This document shows positions 20,597-33,730 of a stretch of 64,000 nucleotides of DNA, in pieces (within the stretch, counting starts at the first letter, position 1; every line of letters starts with the position of its first letter). Position numbers and translations under genes: made by a program. The stretch spans positions 248,001 to 312,000 of the forward strand of contig CAJNDS010002173.1 in NCBI GenBank assembly GCA_905221605.1, in the 5' to 3' direction. This DNA is from Symbiodinium natans. Taxonomy: Eukaryota > Sar > Dinophyceae > Suessiales > Symbiodiniaceae. The notes under the pieces are model-generated. The model saw only the letters and a list, made by a program, of their open reading frames with translations, was not told the origin of the DNA and did no database searches.

Positions 20597-21584
20597 CGCC
20601 AAGCTTCATGCCGATGGCGAAAGTGATGACATGCAGTAGGATGCCGTTGACTATGCAGGCCACTGCAAACCCCCTGCCGCAGCGGGTGATGGCAAAGATG
20701 CCGAATGAGAACATGAAGAAACTCCTCGGCAGCCCTATGCGTACCACTTTGGGAGCTGAAACAAGCTCCAAATACGTGTACTACTAGCAGTGGAATAAGA
20801 ACCACAGGTTCAGCAAACTTAGCTCCCAGAATACCCCTCAGTATGTCCCCCCAAGTCTCTGGAAAGAGCCTGGGTTGTATCCAGCGATGAGAAACGGGAC
20901 CAGGTGGCCCCCGAAGGCGTTCACCACGCTCATGCCCCAGTTACAGAGTCCTCAAGGCAGAAGTAACTGCAGGGTGCTGAGGGATCTTTTCATCCAAGTG
21001 CCTAGGGCCGCTCCAATGGGGTTTCAGGGATGCTATGGACGCGTGGTGGAGCAACTCAGGAGCTTCAGGGCCCGGTTTGAGGGTTTTGCGGTGGGTTTTC
21101 AGGAGGGGGGGGGGGGGTTCCTGAGTCCTGCGAAGGCATAGGGTCCGCCCAGGTAGTGGGCCAGAAGCATGGTTGCAACAAATCCGACCCAGACCACGAA
21201 GACGTTGACATGAAGCGCAAGGGTTGGATCCAAGGGGCAGGAGAAGTGCCCGAGTTTGTCGCACTCCTTGAACAGGAAGGCTCCGAGCCCATGGTTGAAG
21301 TTTGGGACAAAGGCATAGCGCCAGCCACGAAGGTCGTAGGCATGCTCCTCTGTCTGGTGCCAGCAGTAGAAGGCCACCGCCAGCCATCCCAGGACGTAGG
21401 GGTTTTGAATGGCACGCCGTGGCGACTTGCTGAGGGCCAGGGGCAAGAGGAAGAAAATGGGACACATAAACGTGCTGATGTAGGGCCAGTTGGCCTCAAT
21501 CCATGAAGCGTTCCTCAGCAGATCTGGTCCCGACTGGGCAGTGGGAACTGGATTCGGAAACGGGGTCGCCAGATCGACGGCCAT
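20597..21584 (-). CDS. HXXEE-motif multipass membrane protein, three exons
   Basis: Exon 1 is 21128-21584 (ATG at 21582-21584), exon 2 is 20860-20950 and exon 3 is about 20597-20724. Both joins are in frame (YAFAGLCNWGMSVV and GSFQSFFMFSFG). Both donors are GA, an unusual class found in dinoflagellate introns. The protein has about seven hydrophobic segments: near residues 38-55 (FMCPIFFLLPLAL), 68-76, 128-146, two in exon 2 and two in exon 3 (GIFAI, ILLHVITFAIG). The motif WHQTEEH near residue 77 fits the HXXEE family of membrane proteins, whose biochemical role is unknown. His and Glu near the membrane suggest a metal or redox site, which is inference. Exon 3 may continue. Confidence 0.6.
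21105..21118. repeat. Poly-G tract inside HXXEE intron 1
   Basis: A run of 12 or more G on the plus strand, poly-C on the gene strand, about 10 nt downstream of the GA donor of exon 1. Confidence 0.85.
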
Positions 21585-22493
21585 TCCGCCTAGAGTGAGA
21601 AGACCGCAGAGGCCCCTTTAGGGCGAATCTTCGTTCCTTGAGCCCCAAACTGCCGTCGATTGCGGTTCTTCGGCAGGGAAACGATTTTATCTTGGTGGGC
21701 GGGGGCCTTCTGGTACGTGATTAGCTTAGGTTCTAGCTCCACTGGCCCACTGCTCTTGGAAGCACTCTCGAGACTCCAACCATCAGAACTCTCAAGCCCT
21801 GCTTACTCTGTAAAGTCGCCGTCGAGGTTTGGGAGAAGGCTCCAAAGTATGGAGCCAGCGTTGTAAAAGCTACAGGCGTCCGGCCTCCGAGGCAGACAGG
21901 TGGAGAGGCGTGTCCTTGGGCGTCTCTTAAAGAAAAATAACCCCATCATTCGCTAAGCCCTCTCGTGCCTTAGCGTGCAAGACCCCTGAAGCTCACGAGA
22001 TGCACAGGTTCGACCTTATTAACAGGCTTAGTGCGGACTCCAGCGCATCTTTGCAGGGCATATCAAAGAGGCGCCGATGCGGGATGCCCACAGCGAGAGT
22101 ACTGGACTATCTTTCGGGCAAAGGAGCCAAAGCATGGGCCAGAGCCTGGCCAGAGCGGCCTCACAAAAACCACGCGGTCCCACAACACAACCCACACCCA
22201 CGCCTTTCTTGTCTTGCCCACCTGAACATATTTTAGGAGCCCAGAAGTTTTCCAAATGTGTGACGTCCTTTCTTCCTTTTACCGCCTTCAACCGAAGTAT
22301 CCCATACAAGTCGGCTAGAAAGCCCGAAAGCGGGTCCGCGCGTATCGGCATGAAAGAATAAAACCCATCAATAAACAGTCTTTCCGCACACCTGAACCCG
22401 ACGAAACTCTGAGGCTTCGACTAACCCTAAAGCCCCCGGAAAAGGGCTTAACAGCTCCTCTCAACTCCCTCAAACTAATGAGAGAAAACACCC

Positions 22494-22629
22494 TAAACCC
22501 CCAAACTCCCTAAACCCTAAACCCTAAACCCTAAACCCCAAGCCCCAAGCCCTAAACCCTAAACCCTAAACCCTAAACCCTAAACCCTAAACCCTAAACC
22601 CTAAACCCTAAACCCTAAACCCTAAACCC
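22494..22629. repeat. CCCTAAA array
   Basis: About 17 copies of CCCTAAA with a few CCCCAAG variants. It lies immediately downstream, on the gene strand, of the CFAP61-like exon at 22655-22719. Confidence 0.95.
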
Positions 22630-22654
22630 AACCCTGTCTTGGGCCCCCCAGCAT

Positions 22655-25600
22655 CCAGAACCGCGAAGCCGACCACGTGGCCTTCCTCGTCCTCGACGGT
22701 CACCGACATGAAGGAGGTCCTCCAGGGAGGTCTCTTAAGGGGTCGCTACGTGGTCCCTTTGAAGAGGGGCCCCCCTGTATCTCGTTAAAGGGTATATAGG
22801 GGGGTAGATCAGGGGTCCCCTTTTTAAGGGCCCATATGAAGGGGCCAGGAAACAACCCTAAGAAAGAGGGCTCTTTTTTGTTCTTTGTTTTTTTCTTTTT
22901 TTAAGTGGGGAGGGGGGCTTTTGAGGTCTTAGGGTTTTGAGGGTTTCGAGTTTTAGTGAGGGGGGGGGGGGGGGTTGGGACGTAGAGTTCAGTGGTTTCG
23001 GAAGTTGAGGATGATTCTTCAAGCTGAGGTTCGAACTTCAGCATCCTCTGGTGGATTCCGTGGGTCAAAGGTGTGGATTCCAGGATGCAACATGCCAGTG
23101 AAATCCCAGATCTTCCCTGGACCCTTTAAACCCTAGACTCCCAGGCCCTCAATCCTCCACTCCCACAACCCGGTAGCTTGAACCCTGAACCCTGAGCTCC
23201 CACGTCTTGAACTCATTCAACCCTCGCCGAGTCTATGGGCGCCAGAACCACGGCCGATGGGGCCCTGACGGCAGTGGTGGCGCACCCTAACCCTGAAACC
23301 CTCAACCTCCCCCCCCCCCCACCCCGCCGCTAAACACCCTTTCCCTGCAAGCAACTTTACAACCCCATGGCCCTATCACACTAACCCCAAGAGGATCTTG
23401 GGATCCCCACTCCACGAGGGACAGGAGGAACTTCACCCGGAGATCTTGCTTGTAAAGGTAGCCTCCGGTTGTAGCTCAGGGCTTATGAGGCTTCAGGGTC
23501 TGTAGGGTCCCTTTAAGCCCTAAACCCTAAACCTCTCTTACATATATAGTTTATATGTTGGGGACTTACTGGGCAAGGTCGCCGTTTTACTGGGCAAGCT
23601 CGCCGTTTTAATGGGCAAGGTCACCGTTTTACTGGGCAAGGTCGCCGTTTTACTGGGCAAGGTCAGTTGGATTCAGTTGGGTCAAAAAAGTCGACAGTAA
23701 AACGGCGACCTTGCCCAGTAAAACGGCGACCTTCCCCCCCTGCCCAGTACAAATGCGACCTTGGACCCCGAAGCTCGCCATTTTACTGGGCAAGGTCGCC
23801 GTTTTACTGGGCAAGGTCGACTTTTTGACCAAAAACGACCTTGCCCAGTAAAACGGCGACCTTGCCCAGTAGAACGGCGACCTTCGGGGCCGAAGGTAGC
23901 ATTTTTACTGGGCAGGGGAGTGTGCCCGAAGGTCGCCGTTCTACTGGGCAAGGTCGCTGTGTTGCTGGGCAAGGTCGCCGTTTTACTGGGCAAGGTCGCT
24001 GTTTTACTGGGCAAGGTCGCCGTTTTACTGGGCAAGGTCGTCGTTTTACTGGGCAAGGTCGCCGTGTTACTGGGCAAGGTGGCTTTAGGGTTCAGGCCCT
24101 ACTCTGGGCTGACTTTAGGGTTCAGGGCCTACTCTGGGCTGACTTTAGGCTTCAGGGCCTAGTCTGGTCTGTGGCTTTAGGGTTCAGGGCGTACTTTGGG
24201 CTGGCTTTAGGGTTTAGGGTCTAGCCTGGGCTGCTTTTCGGGGCTTTAGGGCTCAGGCCCCACTATATGGGCTGGGTTTACGGTTCAGAGGGCTTCAAGG
24301 CCCGCTCTTTTCTGGGTTGGCTTTAGGGTTGTTGTCTTGTCACCTGAATTTATAAATGTAAGTGAAATATGTTCATAATGTTATGGGATTCTTTGGGCGG
24401 GTGGGTATTTTTCCAACGCTCGATGAAGTGCTTGACTAGTGAATGCTTGGACTTGAGATGCTGAACCCTAAACCCTGAACCCTAAACCCTAAACCACTTC
24501 AAGGGATGGCCCCCTGGTGGGGTCCCTCACCTCCAGGAAAACCAACGGTTCGAGGTTCCATTCCCAGCCGTTCTCTGCTGTGGGGTTTATGGTTTAGGGT
24601 CTAGGGTCTAGGGTCTAGGGTCTAGGGTTTACGGTTTAGGGTTAAGGGTTAAGTTCTACGGGCAGGAATTCGGGGCGTCGGGATGTAGGAGCTTTGGGAT
24701 CTGAGGGTTGCCAACACACCAAAGCCCCAAGGCCAGAATGCACCCCGAAACCCCCGAACTGGGCCAACAAATATTTGGCCCTCTAAACCCTAGACCCTCC
24801 CTAAACCCCTAACCCCTGGCCCCCTAAACCCTGGACCCTAAGCTTAAACCCTAGCACCCTAAAGCCCTAAAACCCTAAAACCCTACCCTAGAACCCCGAA
24901 ACCCTAGAAGCCGAAAACCCTCGGCTGCGCCTTTGTCCACCGCGTGAAAGATTGCCATGGCCTCCTTGGATCGAATGAACAGCGAGTGGCTTTTGGCGAG
25001 GAGGGTTTTGGAGGCTAGCCAGAGTGACCCTAGTGGGTATAGGGTTACCCTGAAACCCGAGGGGTATGGCTTTCGGGTCGAACCGAACTCCAAACCCAGG
25101 AGCCCGCGAACCTCGTTTCGTCAGCTAGAGTGAGTTAGAGTGGGCGGGGGGGGAGGGGGGGAGCTGCGGATCTCAGAAGGGTTCAGGCAGATGTTCACGG
25201 GGAGAATCGTAAGGATGCTCTTTTAGGCTTTCGAATAGCGGGCCCAAGCGTCTGAGAAGCTGCCATCCCCGTAGAGGCGTTCGTACCTGAGGTTTAGGGC
25301 GCAGGGCTTAATTTTAGTGATGAGGGTGTTGGCATCACGCATCTAGTCTAGGGGCTTCAGGCCGGGAGACCTATCACATGATGGCCTGGCACGACGCCTG
25401 CTCTAATGACTTTACTCTGTCCCGCTACATGCATCACTACTTCACACCTTGCTACTCACTCATTCTGATTCAGTCCTCATTGGTAGCTTGACATGCTCCA
25501 TGACTGAGTTTAAGGTACATGGTTCCTGGTCGTAAACCTTCTGAGTCGTGAAATCTGAACTCCACAGAACAGCCTAAAGCGCATACCTGAAGTTCCCTAG

Positions 25601-26300
25601 TCCAGGGCGTGGGACCAAAGCAAAACATGCCTCGGACCTGCAGCCGCCCAGATGCCAAAACTCCAAGCTTGGTGCTTAGGGTATTTAGGGGTTTGGGGTT
25701 CGGGGTGGGGGTTTGGACTTTAGGTTCTCCCAAGCCCGAGGGGGTTTTGGAATGTTTCGGGTAGCAAGAAGGGCGAGCTTTCTCCAAGCCCCCCCACAGC
25801 GCGTCAATGGTATCAACATCGTCCGGGTCGGCCCGCCTGCGATTCAACCAGCTTCGACCAAAGCAACCTTTGAACACAAAACCGAACTGTTGCGCATCAT
25901 GGGAAAATCAGGGCATGAAGTGGCTCTCTCCACGAGGGTCAGCAGACTCGTTGCTGTGTCGAAAATGCACCCGCGTACCGCTGGCGAGTTGCCTGCGTCC
26001 GTACAGTTCCGGTGGCTAAGCGGGGTTTATGCTTTCGAGGAAAAGGCCCAGGCGCTAACCCCTCAACTCCTGCCCGAATCCACACAAGCGCTGAAGCAAG
26101 AAAGCTCCAAACCCCAAGAACCTTTCAGCTTTTCAGCCCTTCTTCCTGGACCTTGAGCCCTAAACCCCAAAAGCCCTAAAAGCCCTGCCGGACATGCCCT
26201 CAAAGCCCAACAAAAGCCCTCTGAACCCTCTGAACCCTGTCAGGCCAACTTGGGAAGGCCTTACCAGGTAGCTTTGCTCGACCGCCCCGCTGGCGGCCAT
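22655..26300 (-). CDS. Candidate 5' exons of the CFAP61-like gene
   Basis: First exon 26265-26300 starts with ATG (MAASGAVEQSYL) and ends at a canonical GTAAGG donor. Exon from 25836 down to about 25790 encodes RADPDDVDTIDALW. Exon 25229-25286 encodes YERLYGDGSFSDAWARYSK, with a GC donor. Exon 22655-22719 encodes TSFMSVTVEDEEG followed by HVVGFAVLD. The order (RR-x-DxDDxxxI, LFG-like, AVT-E-D-G-x-x-x-GFA) follows the N-terminus of CFAP61, which the exon at 15.2-15.4 kb would continue. A further coding-like segment at 24930-25020 (LFIRSKEAMAIFHAVDKG) does not fit that family. If the assignment is right the gene exceeds 18 kb and contains the HXXEE and methyltransferase-like genes in one intron. 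Otherwise this is a separate gene or a partial duplicate. Confidence 0.48.
23571..24080. repeat. 21-nt minisatellite in alternating orientations
   Basis: Unit GGGCAAGGTCGCCGTTTTACT. Five copies forward (23571-23670), two or more inverted (23692-23757), two forward (23775-23818), two inverted (23838-23885), then about seven forward (23925-24080). Neighbouring inverted blocks can form long hairpins. Frames over it encode heptads such as GKVAVLL or GQGRRFT, which explains the long open frames on both strands; they are not genes. Confidence 0.92.
24081..24330. repeat. About 34-nt minisatellite containing TTTAGGGTTCAGGG
   Basis: About six diverging copies of a unit like GACTTTAGGGTTCAGGGC followed by CTACTCTGGGCT. 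It begins where the 21-nt array stops. Confidence 0.8.
24577..24650. repeat. TCTAGGG / TTTAGGG array
   Basis: About ten copies, with a central run of TCTAGGG units. The same TCTAGGG variant dominates the array at 35060-35125. Confidence 0.85.
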
Positions 26301-28299
26301 GGCCGCGGACCCGGCCAGGGGAGACGCTGGGGAGCCAGAGAAGCGGAGAGAAAAACAGGCCTCTTCTAGGGCTTGTCTAGGCCTCTTCTAGGGTCTTCTA
26401 AGGGCTCTTCTAGGGCTCCTCTAGGGCTCTTCAGGGCTTAGGGGGCTTTTGAATTTTGTTTTCTCGAGATTCTTGATCTCTTGGAGAATCTTCAAGATTC
26501 CGAGTTTCTTCCTATCGGAAAAAAACCCTAATATTAATATCCCCATAAAGGCTACGGGCTCGACCCTTATTTTCGCTTTGCGGCCGCCCTGTCGGATGCC
26601 CCGCCTCCTTTTCCGGTCCATTTGGCTGCCTGTGAGGGCCTTGTAGGGGGATCCGGAAAATTCCGGGAATTTCTAAGCTTATTGTCAAAAAATCCTAGGA
26701 ATGTTGGGAATCACCCGGATTTGAAAATTCCCGGAATTTTACAGGATTTCCCGGGTTCAGGGTTTAAGGGTTTCACGGTTTAGGGTTTCGGGGTTTAGAG
26801 AAATTATATAGGGTGTGTGTCCGGAGTTTTGTCGGGTTTTGGGGGTTTTGTTTTTTGCTTTTGCTGTATTGGTTTGGGTTTTGTCGGGCGTGGTGGGGGT
26901 GGGTGTGCTGAGGGGTTGAAAGGCTGGGGGTTTTCAAGCTCTAAAGCACTTGAAAAGCACACGAGAGCGCTAAATATCCGGAGCGTGGACACAACCCAGC
27001 ACCACGTTAAACCTTTTGAACCCTAAACCCTAAACCCGAAACCCTAAACCCTAAGCCTCCCCCCCAAAACCCTAAACCCTAAACTCTAAACCTAAACCCT
27101 CCAAAGCGCGATCTCTTTGGAAATCACTCGCCTTTGTCCAGGGCCTTGGGCCGATGGCTTGGAGCGGGCAGACTGTAGCTTTGGAACTGTCTCAAGTCAG
27201 AGGGCTCATTGCAGGTTTTTTGGGCTAGGGCCTAAAAAGGGTTCAGGGTTTAAGGCTTTAGGTGTCTTCACTTGAATATTCATGGATGCTTAGAGTTTAC
27301 CCAGCTGTGTGCATTTCAAGGTTCATGGGTCTACTTATAAGCAGGCTTGTTAAGTACGGTTGACGGCACGGCTCCTTCACGCAGATATGGCCCGGTCTGA
27401 CCAAGACTGCTGAATCAATCTGCCTGTAGGCCCGTGTTGGGCCCAGTCTACTGCAGAAGCGAGCTTGCAAAAAGCCTCTTGACAATTCCTGCGCACGTGG
27501 CCATCTTTCCAAGAATAGCTTCCACCTGATTATACTGCGGGAATCCATGGCAATGTACACGTGTCCATGAAGATGGGACCCTGCTGGGAATCGTCATGAC
27601 ACTCAATGTAGCTCCTTCCGGAGCCGGAACGTCCTCTGCACAGAAGCAAGCGGGCCGCAGCACGCAAGAACCAACTTAGGTGCTGCTATGACGTCCAAGA
27701 TCGAGAGAAAACCCGCGTCTCTAAACCTAGAAGCCAAGGGGGAGCTACTCAAAAAATCCGTCGAAAACAAGACTAAACCTCCCGGAAAGCACAGGATCCG
27801 TGTCAGTCGCGCCGGAGGGCTGCGGGTCTGGGACGTGGGGCTTTGGATCAAGGTCGGGACAGAGTGTCTGGAAGACGCCAAACCCTACCCTAAATCCTCA
27901 ACCCGAAACCATGACCGAGGTCTGCATTCCACTTGCTCAATCCTGGACCCGTCTCTTTCTGAGCTGTCCGGGCGAAAGTGCCCGAGCGTCTGCTCCAAGG
28001 CTGCGGAGTGCTTCGGGCCGATAGGGCACTGAAAGGGTTTTACAGGGTGGGGCCGGCATTGGAGCAGACTGCTGGAGATTCTCATGGACACAGCAATCGT
28101 TGGCCGCGTCTCAACTCCAAGACCCCTAAACTACAACCCCAAGCCACCTTAAATGCCAGTACGACTTCCTCAAGTGGCTGCGGGGTTGGTTTCTCAGGGT
28201 TCGAACAAGACTGTTGGGGGCTGATGGATTTACTTCGCAACCGCTGAATTGCCAGCTACCAGTGCACGCTCTTTCTCCCTGCCTCTCTCCAGCGCGCCC

Positions 28300-28557
28300 T
28301 CTCTCTCTCTCTCTCTCTCTCCCTGTTCTACTTATTTTCTTGTGTTCTTGCTTTCTTGCTTTCTTTCTTTCTGTCTTTCTTTCTTTCATGGGGACTGGGG
28401 GCAAGCGATCAACGCGCCCCCACAGGTTGTGCTTTCGTCCTCTCTGTCTCTCTCTCTCTCGCTCTCTCGCTCTCTCGCTCTCTCGCTCTCTCGCTCTCTC
28501 GCTCTCTCGCTCTCTCGCTCTCTCGCTCTCTCGCTCTCTCGCTCTCTCGCTCTCTCG

Positions 28558-28590
<33 letters not shown>

Positions 28591-28600
28591 CCTCTCTCTT
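28300..28600. repeat. (TC)n and (TCTCTCGC)n microsatellite
   Basis: A TC tract at about 28302-28321 is followed by T/C-rich sequence. An 8-nt unit TCTCTCGC then repeats about 14 times (28455-28570) and returns to plain TC. Frames of alternating Leu-Ser-Arg here are artefacts. Confidence 0.93.
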
Positions 28601-29235
28601 TGTCTTTTTGTGCGTCATTATGCTGTCATCGTATCTACCTACCTATCTCAAACCCAAAGGCCCTTAGATGCCCTAAACTGACTAACTACTGCTGATGAGC
28701 AGGGAATGGAGAAATAGCAACTGCAATTCAACTAGTTTCATTGAGGTAATTAGCAGCAAGAACTCTCGAGCTCACCGGCCGAAGAGCGTCGAGTTGCGAC
28801 GAGAAGTCTCTGTCGGCGTAACCGCTGCGGCCCCGGCCATCCAGCGTGCCTGCGCGCTCTGTGCTGGCTTTGACGGTCGAATCCGTCGAGGCCTTGGGGT
28901 CCCACCTCTAATCCCCTCCCCAACAAGCCCGGACCAGCCTGCCATAGGGGCCCCCACCCCAATCCCCCACCCGCCAACCCCCCCTGCCTGAAGCCTGAGA
29001 GAAGGGCCTTTCACCTTGCGCCTCCATTGGCCTGCCGGCCTTCAACCCCCTGGTCTGGGTTGCCTTGTTACAGAAGCTCAGGCCGAGGCGGGTCGCGTAG
29101 CGTGAAGATTAAGGGTACGTCGGGCGAGAAAAACTTCCTAGGAGCCGGCCTTTAACCTCTGCCCGAAATTCGTTGTGCCACTTCGTGCTCTTACCGCATA
29201 TACTTCTAGAAGAATTTTATAGAACTGGTGCGATC

Positions 29236-29295
29236 TGTCGTCGTCGTAGTAGTAGTAGTAGTAGCAGCAGTAGTAGTAGTAGTAGTAGTAGTAGC

Positions 29296-29352
<57 letters not shown>

Positions 29353-29414
29353 CGTCGTCGTCGTAGTCGTAGTCGTAGTCGTAGTCGTAGTCGTAGTCGT
29401 AGTCGTAGTCGAAC

Positions 29415-29472
<58 letters not shown>

Positions 29473-29596
29473 CGTCGTCGTAGTCGTAGTCGTAGTAGTC
29501 GCAGTAGTCGCAGTAGTCGTAGTAGTCGTAGTAGCCGTAGTAGTCGTAGTAGTCGTAATAGTCGTAGAAGTCGTAGTAGTAGTAATAGTAGTAGTA

Positions 29597-29629
<33 letters not shown>

Positions 29630-30051
29630 GTAAGTAGTTGTTGTTGTTGTTGAAGTTGTTGTTGTTGTCTAGTAATCTAGTAGTCTAGTAGTCTAGTAGT
29701 CTAGTAGTCTAGTAGTCTAGTAGTCTAGTAGTCTAGTAGTCTAGTAGTCTAGTAGTCTGGTAGTCTAGTAGTCTGGTAGTCTAGTAGTCTGTAGTCTAGT
29801 AGTCTTAGTCTAGTAGTGTAGTCTAGTAGTCTAGTAGTCTAGTAGTCTAGTCATCTAGTCTAGTAGTCTAGTCATCTAGTCTAGTAGTCTAGTAGTCTAG
29901 TAGTCTAGTAGTCTAGTAGTCTAGTAGTCTAGTAGTCTAGTAGTCTGGTAGTTTAGTAGTCTAGTAGTCCAGTAGTCTAGTAGTCTCGTAGTCTAGTAGT
30001 CTAGTAGTCTGGGAGTCTAGGAGTCTAGCAGTAGTAGTCGTAGTAGTAGTC

Positions 30052-30100
<49 letters not shown>

Positions 30101-30200
30101 CAGACGCAGTAGTAGCAGTAGTAGCAGTAGCAGTAGCAGTAGCAGCAACAGTGGCAGTAGCAGAAGCAGTAGCAGTAGCGGTAGTAGCAGTAGTAGAAGG
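29236..30200. repeat. Near-1-kb compound microsatellite
   Basis: Blocks in order: (GTA)n with GTC and GCA interruptions (29245-29630), AAT/GTT runs (29598-29667), a 10-nt unit TAGTCTAGTA repeated more than 30 times (29670-30030), then (GTA)n again grading into GCAGTA. Poly-Ser, Val and Leu frames across it, up to 154 codons, are artefacts. Confidence 0.95.
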
Positions 30201-31230
30201 GCTTCCCCCCGCGGGTTCGACGGGAAGAATGCTACTTGTTGCACGTTTGTGTGGGCTTCAGGGCTGTACTGCAGCTAAAGCCTCAACCCCAAGCCTTTAC
30301 GCCCTAAACCCTAAACCCCCCAGAGGCCCGAAACCAAACACCCACCCAACCGCTGCTCGACGGGTCAATGGCCTGCGGCTGGCAGTGTGGAACCAGTGGT
30401 GGCCTCCTGGCTTCATCTTCAGCAGTCTCTGCTACTTTGGGAGATATTTGGGGTCTTTCGCGGTTTGGAGGGCTCGGGGGGAGGGGGGGGGGGGTGCCGG
30501 GGGTGTTTGCGGCACATGGCTCAGGAGCTTTAGATTTAGGGACTGCTCTCTGGAATGCACAGCAAGCATCTGTTTATTCCAAGCTTCAAAAAGGTGTGTT
30601 AGAACGCACTGTACATGGTCTCATGACCACAGATTGAAACCAACGATGGTAGGGCAGAAGAAAATGCCTTGTCTGATCAGATTTTTTCGCTCCAGAGAAT
30701 AGGAGCTCTTAGATCGACATCGGCCATCTTCAAAATGGATCTTCCCAGCAGGCTTTCCGCGCGCAACAGAAACAGCGCATGCTGCCTGATTGTGCACCTC
30801 AGCCTTCGGACATCGTTTCGGTTTGCTCACGGCTTTCTGTTCTTGAGTCCTCCTGCTCACTCTGCTCACTTCGCTCCTTAGCTGTCAATAGCCGTCAATT
30901 GGCCATGAAAGCCCTAGACCCCCAGCAGTCGCAGCAAGCTAAAGCGCCAAAAAGCACCAGCAAGCGCCAAAAGCGCCAAAGTCGCCCTTTGCCCCGTAAC
31001 CCCCCTTACCCTTGCATACCAGCATCCCCGATGCTCTGCAGCTCAGAAGGTGCTGCCCCGGTCTTTTTCGCAATGGTGAAACCTCCAGCTTTGCAGCTTG
31101 CGGGGATCGGCTTAAGGGGGCAAGGGTTTGAAGGTGCCAAGAAGGGCTTGACATGCTGACTTTTTCAAGTTGGGGAGGCGACAGCACTGAGGAACCATTT
31201 CGAAACGGGCATTGGGCCATGCATCTCAGT

Positions 31231-32625
<1,395 letters not shown>

Positions 32626-33344
32626 AAAAGGGGGCGTCTTGGGATTGTTTCTTGGGGGGTTAGGGTTGCTGAGGGTTTTTGGGGTTTAGCGCTTTGGGGG
32701 AGTGTTTTGGGGCTTTGGGGAGTGTTTAGGGGCCTGGGGCTTTTGGAGGCTTTTGGGATGGCTGGCTTCCGTTGGTCTTAAAACAAGAAGCTGCTCCTGA
32801 GCAGGATCTGCACAATTGAGAGGCACTTCAAGCTTTCAACCCCCTACGGTCTGAAGAATGCCAAAGTCTCATGGCCAGCAGGTGATAGGTCTCCTTGCAA
32901 GCAGAAGCCCTGACCCCTGAAAACCCTACCAGAACCCCCTAAAACCCTCTAGGCTTCCCCCCGTTCTCAGGAAAAATCCCTGCCGGCGACCCGGGTTTCG
33001 GGGCAAGCTGTCAAAGGTTGAATTCCCTCTTCGGCCCGGCGGCTTCTGATCCATAGAGGCGGGGCAGCGCCACCTCGGCGGCTGTCTCGGGTCGAAAAGG
33101 TGTGGCCTAATTGCAGGGTTGAGATGTACCGGGACCTAGATGCCCTAAACGCTAAACCCTAAACCCTAAACCCTAAACCCGAAACCCTTCACAGTTAAAC
33201 AAAAATCACGTGCAAAGGATACCCTGGGCACGTGGTACACGTCGACGCCGATCCGGGAGGCTGATGTGCCGCACAAGGACACGCGCAGGCATGCGGGCGT
33301 GTCTTCGGAGCCTCCAGAGGGCCTCACAGACAGGGGGATGTGTA

Positions 33345-33441
33345 CACTTTAGGGTTTAGGGTTTGGGGTTTGGGGTTTAGGGTTTAGGGTTTAGGGTTTA
33401 GGGTTTAGGGTTTAGGGTTTAGGGTTTAGGGTTTAGGGTTA
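33345..33441. repeat. TTTAGGG array
   Basis: About 13 copies (two read TTTGGGG), ending about 50 nt downstream of the PAS-like exon's donor on the gene strand. Confidence 0.93.
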
Positions 33442-33490
33442 GGGGACCCTTCCAAAAGCTAAACTCTGCATCCGATCTTCCCTAAGCGGC

Positions 33491-33680
33491 CTGGAGATGA
33501 ATTCATTGAAACGGCGTTGCTCCTCATCGTCTTTTAGGAGAAAGTCCTGGAAGCGCTTCCCTTCCAGCTGCTCCTTTCTTGAAAGGAGGCGGCTGAGGCA
33601 GCGGCTGCTTCCTTCCACTTGCAAGCTGCCATTGAGCAGCACCTCGCCATCACAGACTCCTCGAAGCATCTGCCGGAAGC
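33491..33680 (-). CDS. PAS-like domain exon
   Basis: An open segment of about 63 codons follows a GATCAG acceptor and ends at a GC donor (TCCAG before GCCGC). It encodes FRQMLRGVCDGEVLLNGS, then RLLSRKEQLEGKRFQDFL, then DDEEQRRFNEFIS. The pattern (VCDG-x-V-hydrophobic, L-x-G-x-x-F-x-x-F, E-x-x-RF) resembles the start of PAS-like domains that are common in dinoflagellate proteins of unknown role. It is partial, with no partner exon found. Another helical domain is possible. Confidence 0.45.
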
Positions 33681-33730
33681 CTGATCAAAGCCCCGCTACA
33701 CCGGGCCGCGAAAGGCAACGCAGTTGAGAT

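Noticed and set aside
23682-24224. Frames of up to 133 codons on both strands with GQGRRFT or LPSKTAT heptads
   Set aside because: They arise because the 21-nt minisatellite unit is a multiple of three without stops. Both strands are equally open.
27297-27881. Minus-strand frames that might be a retroelement fragment
   Set aside because: No RT, RNase H or integrase motif could be seen, and there are no flanking repeats.
29173-29653. Two plus-strand frames of 141-154 codons rich in Ser/Arg or Val
   Set aside because: They are translations of the GTA/GTC microsatellite in two frames; no non-repeat sequence of note is included.
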